The translations under genes and the position numbers were made by a program. Shown one piece after another: positions 1-5,502 of a stretch of DNA of 5,502 nucleotides. The notes beneath the pieces are model-generated. The model was given only the letters and a program-made list of their open reading frames with translations, searched no databases and was not told the DNA's origin. Source of the stretch: Pseudomonadales bacterium. GTDB lineage: Bacteria; Pseudomonadota; Gammaproteobacteria; Pseudomonadales; Litorivicinaceae. The stretch's first letter is position 1. Each line of letters starts with the position of its first letter. The DNA is taken from the NCBI GenBank assembly GCA_012269655.1, contig JAAXJV010000187.1, forward strand, positions 1 to 5,502, written 5' to 3'.

Positions 1-373
1 CCCAAATCCCCGACAACACAACGACCGCAACGCCAGACGCTAACGTGAACTTTGCCGCACCCGGCGCAGACTCCAGAGTTTCAAAATGCCCTAGATCCAT
101 CATCAAATGCTTGATACCAGCAATGAAGTGATAGCCAAGTACGCTCACAAAGCCCCACAGACAAAACGCTACCAGCGCGTTATCCATCAGCGCTAAGGCA
201 GATTCGAAACCGGCCGGCCCCTGCAATGATTCATGAAGAAGACCCATAACGACGAACGCGCCTAGGAACATGATCACACCGGTAACACGGTGAATGATCG
301 AAGAAATAGCCATGATAGGAAAACGGATTGTTTTTAAATCCAAATTCACCGGCCGTGATTGTGACATTGCCAT
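1..373 (-). CDS. sdhC: Succinate dehydrogenase cytochrome b556 subunit (SdhC), 3' end cut by window
   Basis: SdhC is a membrane anchor of succinate dehydrogenase (complex II). With SdhD it binds heme b and ubiquinone and anchors SdhAB to the inner membrane. Translating the minus strand from 373 gives 124 codons, starting MAMSQSRPVNLDLKTIRFPI and leading into an ISSIIHRVTGV helix. Ser25 and Arg29 align with the E. coli quinone-site residues Ser27 and Arg31. His82 in GYHFIAGIKHLMMD aligns with heme ligand His84. Three hydrophobic segments are visible (about 20-46, 64-86, 108-123). The last visible codon is Trp124, about where the 129-residue E. coli protein ends, so only a few codons are missing. 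I chose the ATG at 373 because a GGGG purine run lies 6 nt upstream. In-frame ATGs at 367 and 388 are alternatives; 388 lacks a ribosome binding site. sdhD, sdhA and sdhB presumably follow beyond the left edge. The gene is divergent from gltA, as in E. coli. Confidence 0.96.
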   Translation of the reverse strand, partial: MAMSQSRPVNLDLKTIRFPIMAISSIIHRVTGVIMFLGAFVVMGLLHESLQGPAGFESALALMDNALVAFCLWGFVSVLGYHFIAGIKHLMMDLGHFETLESAPGAAKFTLASGVAVVVLSGIW

Positions 374-404
374 TAAGGACCCCGCCATGAGTGAAAACAA
401 TTTG

Positions 405-446
405 TTCAAGCGGGCGCAGTATAAATATCCCTTATGCCCGTTTCAA
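405..446. repeat. Imperfect inverted repeat framing the sdhC promoter
   Basis: TTCAAGCGGGC (405-415) and GCCCGTTTCAA (436-446) are reverse complements at 9 of 11 positions, including a perfect CGGGC/GCCCG core. The half-site centres are 31 bp apart, about three helical turns. The right arm covers the predicted -35 box, the left arm covers the predicted transcription start, and the -10 box lies between them. This is a plausible operator layout, but no known regulator motif was recognised and chance remains possible. Confidence 0.35.
418..446 (-). promoter_or_regulatory. Sigma70-type promoter for sdhC
   Basis: Read on the minus strand, TTGAAA (446-441) and TATACT (423-418) are separated by exactly 17 bp. 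Five of six bases match consensus at each box. Transcription would start near 411, giving a leader of about 38 nt before the sdhC ATG at 373. The position and orientation fit the sdh operon promoter. This rests on motif matching only. Confidence 0.72.
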
Positions 447-497
447 ACGATTTCCCACGGTTCTTATACCCAAATAGTCGTATTCCAATAATTTTGA

Positions 498-510
498 GTA
501 ACTTGGTAAC
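498..510. repeat. Short tandem GTAAC repeat in the divergent region
   Basis: GTAAC occurs at 498-502 and 506-510, separated by TTG, giving an 8-bp period. It lies about 90-100 bp upstream of the predicted sdhC start and about 140 bp upstream of the predicted gltA start. It could be a regulator half-site pair. However, the spacing does not match the roughly 11-bp direct repeats of ArcA, an obvious candidate regulator for sdh and gltA. Confidence 0.2.
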
Positions 511-611
511 AACCCACCAAAGCCCCACGTACCCTACGTCGCAACATCTAAACCAACCCAATCAAGGAAAATTAAGCAAGCCTTACGCACTGGGCGGAGA
601 CCCGGAGGACA

Positions 612-639
612 TTGACATGATGTCTCGAATCACTATTCT
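612..639 (+). promoter_or_regulatory. Sigma70-type promoter for gltA
   Basis: A perfect TTGACA (612-617) and TATTCT (634-639) are separated by 16 bp. The predicted transcription start is near 646, giving a leader of about 105 nt before the gltA ATG at 752. It is the best plus-strand promoter match in the intergenic region. The -35 box overlaps an 11-bp dyad, GACATGATGTC (614-624), which could be an operator. Assignment is by motif only. Confidence 0.62.
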
Positions 640-739
640 TGCCCCCGCTTGTGTTCTGAGGCGGACTGACTCTGTTCGGCCGGTTGTACTGCTATTTGTG
701 CAGCCATTTCGCCTGCTCGCAACCAAACTTGAAGGATAG
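617..739 (+). CDS. Possible 40-residue leader ORF upstream of gltA
   Basis: An ORF starting MMSRITILAPACVLRR has GGAGG at 604-608, 8 nt before its ATG at 617. It ends with TAG at 737-739, whose last two bases are the first two of the gltA Shine-Dalgarno AGGAG (738-742). Ribosomes finishing it would sit on the gltA start region, so translational coupling is conceivable. Against this, the best gltA promoter has its -35 box at 612-617, and a transcript starting near 646 would lack this start codon. Translation would need an upstream promoter that I do not see. The peptide resembles no family I know. It may simply be a chance open frame. Confidence 0.18.
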   Translation: MMSRITILAPACVLRRTDSVRPVVLLFVQPFRLLATKLEG

Positions 740-751
740 GAGCCACACTCT

Positions 752-2038
752 ATGGCCGATAAAAGCGCTACTTTGACCCTACCCGACGGACAGACCGTCG
801 AGTTGCCCATTCACTCTGGCACGGTAGGTCCCGACGTTATGGAAGTCGCCCCGCTGGCAAAGGCCGGGCTATTCACTTTTGACCCTGGTTTCGTTGCCAC
901 TGCATCGACTGAATCTAAAATTACCTACATCGATGGCGCCGCTGGCGTATTGTTGCACCGTGGTTACACCATCCAAGAGTTGGCGGCCAAGAGCGACTAC
1001 TTAGAAGTCTGCTATTTGCTGTACTACGGCTACTTGCCTGATGCTCAGCAAAAAGCTGAGTTTGAGAACACCATCAAGAACCACACCATGGTTCACGAGT
1101 CACTATCTCGCTTCTTTGACGGGTTCCATCACAACGCTCACCCCATGGCAATGATGTGTGGTGCTGTCGGTGCGTTGTCTGCTTTCTACCACGATGTTAT
1201 GGATATTCGTGACGAGCGTGACCGTGAAATTGCAGCCCACCGCTTGGTCGCAAAAATGCCGACACTGGCCGCTATGTGCTACAAGCATTCGCTAGGCCAG
1301 CCTTTCATGTATCCCCGCAATGACTTGGACTACGCGTCCAACTTCTTGTACATGATGTTCGGAACACCTTGCGAACAATACGAACCCAACCCAGCGGTTG
1401 CTCGTGCGATGGATCGTATCTTTACCTTGCATGCCGACCACGAACAAAACGCGTCGACATCGACTGTTCGCTTGGCAGGTTCCTCAGGCGCCAACCCCTT
1501 TGCTTGTATCTCGGCCGGTATTGCCGCCCTTTGGGGCCCCGCACACGGCGGAGCCAACGAAGCGGTTCTGGACATGCTGGAAGAAATCGGCGACGAAAGC
1601 CGCATTGAAGAGTTCGTAGCACGCGCCAAAGACTCAAACGATCCCTTCCGCTTGATGGGCTTCGGCCACCGCGTCTATCGCAACATGGATCCGCGCGCTG
1701 CAGTTCTGAAAGAGTCATGCGACGAAGTATTGAAAGAGTTGGGCGTTGAAGACGAGCCGCTATTGCGCATCGCTCGCCGCCTAGAAGAGATTGCCTTGCA
1801 GGACGAATACTTCGTGCAGCGTAAGCTGTTCCCGAACGTAGACTTCTACTCGGGCATCATTTTGAAAGCCATTGGTATCCCCACCAGCATGTTCACGGTA
1901 ATCTTTGCCCTGTCTCGCACCATTGGTTGGATCAGCCATTGGCACGAGATGATCTCGAGCCCCCACAAAATCGGCCGTCCCCGTCAGTTATACACCGGCG
2001 AAGATCAGCGCGATTTTGTTGAAGTCGATAAGCGCTAA
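752..2038 (+). CDS. gltA: Type I (hexameric) citrate synthase
   Basis: Condenses acetyl-CoA and oxaloacetate to citrate, the entry step of the TCA cycle, in the cytoplasm. The 428-residue length matches the 427-residue E. coli enzyme, and similarity runs along the whole chain. The catalytic residues are His265 in [10 protein letters not shown], His306 in [15 protein letters not shown] and Asp364 in FPNVDFYSG. The [14 protein letters not shown] block (227-240) and the RPRQLYTG block (409-416) carry further substrate-binding residues. Cys207 in [12 protein letters not shown] matches E. coli Cys206 near the allosteric NADH site, so NADH inhibition is plausible. By my recollection of the E. coli sequence, its NADH-site Arg109 is Asn110 here, next to conserved His111-Thr112. 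The ATG at 752 has AGGAG at 738-742, 9 nt upstream. The gene is divergent from sdhC and ends in its own terminator, so it is probably monocistronic. Confidence 0.98.
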   Translation: MADKSATLTLPDGQTVELPIHSGTVGPDVMEVAPLAKAGLFTFDPGFVATASTESKITYIDGAAGVLLHRGYTIQELAAKSDYLEVCYLLYYGYLPDAQQKAEFENTIKNHTMVHESLSRFFDGFHHNAHPMAMMCGAVGALSAFYHDVMDIRDERDREIAAHRLVAKMPTLAAMCYKHSLGQPFMYPRNDLDYASNFLYMMFGTPCEQYEPNPAVARAMDRIFTLHADHEQNASTSTVRLAGSSGANPFACISAGIAALWGPAHGGANEAVLDMLEEIGDESRIEEFVARAKDSNDPFRLMGFGHRVYRNMDPRAAVLKESCDEVLKELGVEDEPLLRIARRLEEIALQDEYFVQRKLFPNVDFYSGIILKAIGIPTSMFTVIFALSRTIGWISHWHEMISSPHKIGRPRQLYTGEDQRDFVEVDKR

Positions 2039-2056
2039 GCACTCGACGGATCGAAA

Positions 2057-2081
2057 AGGCGGCTTTGGCCGCCTGTTTTTT
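2057..2081 (+). terminator. Intrinsic terminator of gltA
   Basis: AGGCGGC (2057-2063) pairs perfectly with GCCGCCT (2068-2074) around a TTTG loop, followed by G and six T (2076-2081). It begins 18 bp after the gltA stop. The reverse strand has only a four-T tract (the complement of 2054-2057), so any termination of minus-strand transcripts would be weaker. Confidence 0.92.
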
Positions 2082-2095
2082 GCCTAGGAAAAACG

Positions 2096-3277
2096 ATGCC
2101 ACGCTCGGTCTGGTTAATAGTTCTGCTCATCACGGCGATCAATTTCTTCAACATTATCGATTTTATGATCGTGATGCCGATGGGTCCGGACTATGCCTTG
2201 GCATTCGGGGCACCGATGGAAAACGTACCATTTGTCGGAGCGGCCTATATTCTGGCAGCCAGCCTGACTGCATTCTTGAGCGCTCGGTTTCTCGATCGAT
2301 TTGAACGCCGACGCCTGCTAGCTGGCGTGTTGCTGGGACTGTCTATTTCTGAAGCGCTGGCCACCCTTTCATGGTCGTTTGAAGCCCTACTGGGCTTTCG
2401 CGCGCTGGCTGGGGTGTTCGGGGGACTGGCAACATCACTTGGCATGGCCGTCCTGGCTGAGGTGGTCCCCGGACATTACCGAGGACGAGCGATGGGCTTT
2501 GTCGGTTCTGCATTTGCACTGTCGTCAATTGTCGGCGTCCCACTGGGTCTTTACTTAGCGCTTTGGGGAGGCTGGCAGGCACCATTTTGGACCCTAGCTT
2601 CAATCATGCTAGTGATGTCAGCACTGGCCCTTCGTTTCTTACCTAAGTCGCCCCCCATTCCTGCGCAGCCCTGGCCAGGAACCCTAAAGTTCATCAGCCG
2701 CCCGAAAACCCTGATGGCCTATGGTCTTTTGGCCAGTGTATCCGGCGGAAGCTTTTTGCTGATTCCATCCTTTGCCACTTTTATGCAGTTTAATTTGGAT
2801 TTCCCTCGCGAGCGCATGAGCGAGGTCTACTTTGTCGCGGGTCTCGCCACCCTGATTGCCCAACAACTGGCTGGCTGGTCAGCTGACAAATGGTCACTAA
2901 CCGCAACCAGTTGGATCGGATTTGTACTGATTAGCATCAGTTTGATCGGCGGATTTGTGTTTGATCCGCCCTTGATCAGTTTATGGATATTCTTTCCATT
3001 GTTCATGGTGTCTGGTGCGGTTCGAATTTCCGCTGCGAATACCGCCAGTTCTCTGGTGCCCGAGGCTCATGAACGCTCGGCCCATATGGCACTGCAAACT
3101 AGCTTACGACATGCCTGTAGCGGGACCGCCGGAGTGGTCAGTGCATTCGTCCTAACCACTGGCGCAGATGGCCATTTACAGAATGTAGGCTGGCTCGCGC
3201 TGATCACGCTGGCTGTTGCACTGCTTCAACCGATCCTGATGCAAAAGTTGGAACCGCAGCTTTCGCGCTCAAACTAG
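2096..3277 (+). CDS. MFS transporter, DHA1-like, substrate unknown
   Basis: A 393-residue, very hydrophobic protein with about 12 predicted membrane helices, near residues 5-27, 45-65, 74-93, 98-121, 132-155, 161-182, 204-227, 243-262, 269-289, 292-314, 333-354 and 363-382. The loop after helix 2 (SARFLDRFERRRLL, 62-75) matches MFS motif A, with Asp67, Arg68 and the RRR cluster. Helix 1 has NIIDFMIVMPMGP, a signature I associate with a poorly characterised DHA1-like group. Its Asp22 is a candidate coupling residue. FRALAGVFGG (101-110) and the PLGLYLALWGGWQAPFW stretch (149-165) are also typical of drug-efflux-like MFS proteins. It probably exports a small molecule by proton antiport, but the substrate cannot be inferred. 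The start at 2096 has AGGA at 2086-2089, 6 nt upstream. It begins 14 bp after the gltA terminator with no clear promoter of its own. Its 3' end overlaps the opposing GGDEF-EAL gene. Confidence 0.9.
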   Translation: MPRSVWLIVLLITAINFFNIIDFMIVMPMGPDYALAFGAPMENVPFVGAAYILAASLTAFLSARFLDRFERRRLLAGVLLGLSISEALATLSWSFEALLGFRALAGVFGGLATSLGMAVLAEVVPGHYRGRAMGFVGSAFALSSIVGVPLGLYLALWGGWQAPFWTLASIMLVMSALALRFLPKSPPIPAQPWPGTLKFISRPKTLMAYGLLASVSGGSFLLIPSFATFMQFNLDFPRERMSEVYFVAGLATLIAQQLAGWSADKWSLTATSWIGFVLISISLIGGFVFDPPLISLWIFFPLFMVSGAVRISAANTASSLVPEAHERSAHMALQTSLRHACSGTAGVVSAFVLTTGADGHLQNVGWLALITLAVALLQPILMQKLEPQLSRSN

Positions 3278-4916
3278 AAGGTAACGGCTGGGCACTGCCA
3301 AAAAACCAGCCTTGGAGTAAATCCGCCTCTGCCATGGTCAAGAATTCGGCTTGCTCCGGTGTCTCCACCCCCTCGCAGACCACGTCCAAATCTAGGTTAT
3401 GGGCCAAATCAATGATGCCTCGAGCCAGATTGCAGGCACCTGCAGAGGTCGGAATGTCTTTTACAAAAGAGACGTCCACTTTCAGGCCATCCAGTGGAAA
3501 ACGGGACAAATGGCTTAGGCTAGAATAGCCGGTCCCGAAATCGTCCAAGTAGATGCGAAAGCCGGCCTCTCTCAATCGCTGAACAGCCGCCTTAGCCGCT
3601 TTCATGTCTTGCAAGATAGCGGTCTCGGTAATCTCGATATGCACCCAATAAGGATCAATGTCCTCTTGCTGAGCGATCCTGATCAGCTGGTCGGCAAATT
3701 CCATCGACAAAAAGTGCATCCCGGACGCGTTAATGGATACAAAGGCGCCCTCTCCCCAGGCGTCCATGCGCATTCGAATCCCGCGCATGGCCTGACGAGC
3801 GATCCACAAATCAATCTGTTCGATCATGCCGTAGGCTTCTGCAACCGGGATAAATTCCGCAGGCGAGACTTGACCCAGCTCGATACTGTTCCAGCGCACG
3901 AGGGCCTCAAATCCACCGATACGTCCCTCGGGTCTGACTAACGGCTGGTACACTACGTTCAACTCATTGTTTTGGATGGCCTGGCGCAAACAACGTTCAA
4001 CCTCTGCCATCCGCTGGATATCTTTTTCCATCGATTCATCAAAGCGTACAAAGGCCCGTTTACCACTGGCTTTGGCCTGATACATTGCCATATCCGCACG
4101 GTTGATCACCGTATCCATTTCACTTCGCGTGCAACCCGATGCTAGGCCGATACTGGCTCCAATATAAATTTCACGACCTTCCAAAGCGATCGGTTGGCAG
4201 ATGGCATCAATCACTCGTTGACTGATGCGATTGACGTGTTCAGGTGCAGGCTCCGGGGTCAGTAAGATGACGAATTCATCGCCACCAATACGGGCGACAC
4301 GATCGGCGGCTCGGCCGACACCCGAACTGCGAATCGAATCTTGGATACGGCGAGCCGTGACTTTGAGAGTCTCGTCACCGATTTCATGTCCAAACACGTC
4401 GTTAACACGCTTAAAATCGTCCAAGTCGATAAACAACAGTGCCACCGACTCATCCTGCACTTCATTATCTAGCTGTTTTTTGAGCCCCGCACGATTCATT
4501 AATCTCGTCAGCGAGTCTGTCATGGCATTTTTGAACTGCTGCTCTTGCGCTTGCTGGACCATGCTGAGCGCATGGTTGAAGCATTCCGCCAGCACTTTTT
4601 CTTCTTTTGTGCCTGCTTGGGTCCGCATCGGCTGTGGGCGTCCCCGTTGGAGCGATCCAAAGGCATCCATCAAACGCTCGAGCATGCCATTGACTTCTCG
4701 CCGAACCGCCCAAGACATCACCCAACCCGCCATCGTACCCACTAGAATTCCGGGGATCATAAAGGTTTGATATTGACTCCAGAAATCCGGTGTAGAGCCG
4801 CCAGACTCCATTCGAATCCAGTGGTCGGCCTTATAGGCAGCCCAAAATCCCACCCCGATGATCATGGCCAAGCCAATCAAGTAGTAAACCCGGATTCGGG
4901 TTACCAAATGTGTCAT
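3204..4916 (-). CDS. Membrane-anchored GGDEF-EAL protein (c-di-GMP synthesis and turnover)
   Basis: A 570-residue protein. Helices at about 11-29 and 51-72 flank a short periplasmic loop of about 20 residues. A HAMP-like linker follows (about 71-124, with EEKVLAECFNHAL), then a GGDEF domain (about 125-292) and an EAL domain (about 305-545). The GGDEF motif is intact (RIGGDEF, 209-215), and the RAAD at 202-205, five residues upstream, fits the RxxD inhibitory site. The EAL domain has FEALVRW (336-342; EAL at 337-339), Asn396, Glu428, the DDFGTGYSS loop (Asp458, Asp459), Lys479, Glu515 and Gln535. These are the residues expected of an active phosphodiesterase. Both activities, cyclase and hydrolase, are therefore possible; which dominates cannot be told. 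The short periplasmic loop suggests sensing in the membrane or through partners. The ATG at 4916 has GGAG 7 nt upstream. Residues after about 547 form an unconserved tail encoded opposite the transporter gene. The HIT gene lies 63 bp upstream on the same strand. Confidence 0.95.
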   Translation of the reverse strand: MTHLVTRIRVYYLIGLAMIIGVGFWAAYKADHWIRMESGGSTPDFWSQYQTFMIPGILVGTMAGWVMSWAVRREVNGMLERLMDAFGSLQRGRPQPMRTQAGTKEEKVLAECFNHALSMVQQAQEQQFKNAMTDSLTRLMNRAGLKKQLDNEVQDESVALLFIDLDDFKRVNDVFGHEIGDETLKVTARRIQDSIRSSGVGRAADRVARIGGDEFVILLTPEPAPEHVNRISQRVIDAICQPIALEGREIYIGASIGLASGCTRSEMDTVINRADMAMYQAKASGKRAFVRFDESMEKDIQRMAEVERCLRQAIQNNELNVVYQPLVRPEGRIGGFEALVRWNSIELGQVSPAEFIPVAEAYGMIEQIDLWIARQAMRGIRMRMDAWGEGAFVSINASGMHFLSMEFADQLIRIAQQEDIDPYWVHIEITETAILQDMKAAKAAVQRLREAGFRIYLDDFGTGYSSLSHLSRFPLDGLKVDVSFVKDIPTSAGACNLARGIIDLAHNLDLDVVCEGVETPEQAEFLTMAEADLLQGWFFGSAQPLPSSLSAKAAVPTFASGSVEAVQQPA

Positions 4917-4979
4917 TTATTTGCTCCACAACTCGTTAGAGCCTAGAACAAAAAATACAGAGTGCCTGGGAGCGAAGTA

Positions 4980-5378
4980 CTAAAAGTGCGACCGAAGCAA
5001 AGCCAAACGGTCACGGTATTCAGCCTCCCGATAAGGGACGGCTGGCGTTTGCCCCCAGATCGGTCTAGGCCACAACGCATCATCGGTAAATCGAGCGACG
5101 TGGTGAATGTGTAATTGAGACACCACATTTCCAATCTGTGCGACGTTGATTTGATCTGGATTGAATAAGGATCGCAGGATCTCGACCACCAAATCGGACT
5201 CGGCTCGGACCTCGTCACGCAAGCTTTTGGGTAGGTCTGCTAGCAATCGAGCCCTTGCAAATCGCGGTACCTGCGCCAGCCAAACGAAGCGGGAATCATT
5301 CATGAGAAGCCAATCGGAACTGGCCAGCGAGGCAATCAGGCGCGAATCCGCAGCCAGTTGTGCATCCAATTGAAACAT
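4980..5378 (-). CDS. HIT (histidine triad) family protein
   Basis: A 132-residue soluble protein with the HIT-family core NVVSQLHIHHVARF (84-97), followed by WPRPIWG (103-109). This matches a short HIT subfamily common in gammaproteobacteria. HIT proteins are nucleotide hydrolases or transferases acting on nucleotidyl phosphoramidates, dinucleoside polyphosphates or related molecules; the substrate here is unknown. The histidines are His90, His92 and His93, so the strict H-x-H-x-H pattern is not met (position 94 is Val). From memory, the adjacent-His form occurs in this subfamily, so this need not mean loss of activity. LLMNDSRFVWLAQVP (24-38) fits the usual N-terminal HIT strands. The ATG at 5378 has AAGGA (minus strand of 5385-5389) 6 nt upstream. 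No terminator separates it from the GGDEF-EAL gene 63 bp downstream, so an operon is likely. It lies just downstream of a terminator and an RNA gene end. The only promoter candidate seen is weak: ATGACA, 15 bp, then TGTAAC. Confidence 0.88.
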   Translation of the reverse strand: MFQLDAQLAADSRLIASLASSDWLLMNDSRFVWLAQVPRFARARLLADLPKSLRDEVRAESDLVVEILRSLFNPDQINVAQIGNVVSQLHIHHVARFTDDALWPRPIWGQTPAVPYREAEYRDRLALLRSHF

Positions 5379-5453
5379 ATGTCTTCCTTGAGTCGCGTTG
5401 CAGGTTACAAAGTTTCAAGAGAAATGTCATTGCACTGCCTGAACAGTAGGCAC

Positions 5454-5479
5454 AAAAAAGGCCGCGAGTAGCGACCTTT
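5454..5479 (-). terminator. Intrinsic terminator of the upstream minus-strand RNA gene
   Basis: On the minus strand, AAAGGTCGC (5479-5471) pairs with GCGGCCTTT (5465-5457) across a TACTC loop, with one G-U pair. The run of six T (5459-5454) overlaps the stem foot. It starts 13 nt after the CCA of the RNA gene end at 5493 and lies about 75 bp upstream of the HIT gene start. It would stop transcripts entering from the right edge. Confidence 0.88.
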
Positions 5480-5492
5480 GATGTGGAGTGTT

Positions 5493-5502
5493 TGGTGGAG
5501 CT
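5493..5502 (-). ncRNA. 3' end of tmRNA (ssrA) or tRNA-Ala, cut by window
   Basis: The last ten bases, read on the minus strand, are AGCTCCACCA. Among E. coli-type RNAs that I can recall, this exact acceptor-strand end with encoded CCA occurs only in tmRNA and tRNA-Ala, whose acceptor stems both begin GGGGC. An intrinsic terminator follows within 14 nt, as expected for the end of a stable RNA transcript. The ten visible bases cannot separate the two. I lean slightly towards tmRNA, because tRNA-Ala often sits inside rRNA operons or tRNA clusters. A chance ten-base match is possible, but the adjacent terminator makes it unlikely. Confidence 0.6.

Noticed and set aside
294..491. 65-codon plus-strand ORF across the sdhC start
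   Set aside because: It is antisense to the sdhC N-terminus and its promoter, has no family resemblance, and sdhC explains the sequence.
505..522. Small TTGGT/ACCAA hairpin in the divergent region
   Set aside because: Only a 5-bp, AT-rich stem with an 8-nt loop and no T run, so it is expected by chance.
434..616. Upstream 61 codons of the open frame that ends at 739
   Set aside because: The ATG at 434 lies in the sdhC promoter with no ribosome binding site. The peptide is low-complexity and rich in Pro, Thr, Asn and Gln, like translated noncoding DNA. Only the part from 617 has a plausible start.
1330..1718. Minus-strand ORFs of about 98 codons inside gltA
   Set aside because: They are antisense shadows of a strongly conserved enzyme gene, with no recognisable domain.
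2009..2014. TATACA-like box (TATACA) near the gltA 3' end as a transporter promoter
   Set aside because: No acceptable -35 box lies 16-18 bp upstream, and the bases are part of the conserved QLYTG codons.
3286..3311. GGCTGG/CCAGCC inverted repeat with a T run on the minus strand, as a possible terminator
   Set aside because: The T run is inside the 14-nt loop rather than after the stem, and the sequence encodes the conserved LQGWFFGSAQP block of the EAL domain.
4225..4770. 181-codon plus-strand ORF
   Set aside because: It lies wholly antisense to the GGDEF-EAL gene. Its Ser/Arg/Thr-rich composition is typical of an antisense shadow.

Overview
This looks like a chromosomal core segment of a gammaproteobacterium. 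The evidence is a divergent sdhC/gltA pair, a hexameric (type I) citrate synthase close to the E. coli enzyme, and an SdhC that starts with the RPVNLDL..TIRFP block typical of gammaproteobacteria. The genus cannot be fixed from the sequence; a marine, Oceanospirillales-like lineage is only a guess. I see no transposase, integrase, CRISPR array, phage gene or toxin-antitoxin pair.

Layout, left to right. (1) On the minus strand, nearly all of sdhC runs off the left edge; it encodes a membrane anchor of succinate dehydrogenase. (2) A 378-bp divergent control region follows. It holds a good sigma70-type promoter for sdhC, another for gltA, small symmetric sequences over both promoters, and a possible 40-codon leader ORF ending on the gltA ribosome binding site. 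(3) gltA, on the plus strand, ends in a clear intrinsic terminator. (4) An MFS transporter gene starts only 14 bp after that terminator, also on the plus strand. (5) Facing it on the minus strand is a two-gene unit: a small HIT-family protein gene upstream, then, after 63 bp, a membrane-anchored GGDEF-EAL protein (c-di-GMP synthesis and degradation domains, both with intact motifs). The 3' end of the GGDEF-EAL gene overlaps the 3' end of the transporter gene by 74 bp. (6) At the right edge is a minus-strand intrinsic terminator, preceded by ten bases matching the CCA-bearing 3' end of tmRNA or tRNA-Ala.

How the genes relate. SdhC and GltA serve the TCA cycle, and their back-to-back arrangement allows joint control from one intergenic region, as known in E. 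coli. The transporter has no visible link to them. The HIT and GGDEF-EAL genes are probably cotranscribed, since both have good ribosome binding sites and no terminator separates them.

I did not find a convincing undescribed system. The points most worth a second look are the promoter symmetries and possible leader ORF upstream of gltA, the convergent overlap that seems to have added a tail to the EAL protein, and the RNA gene end at the right edge.
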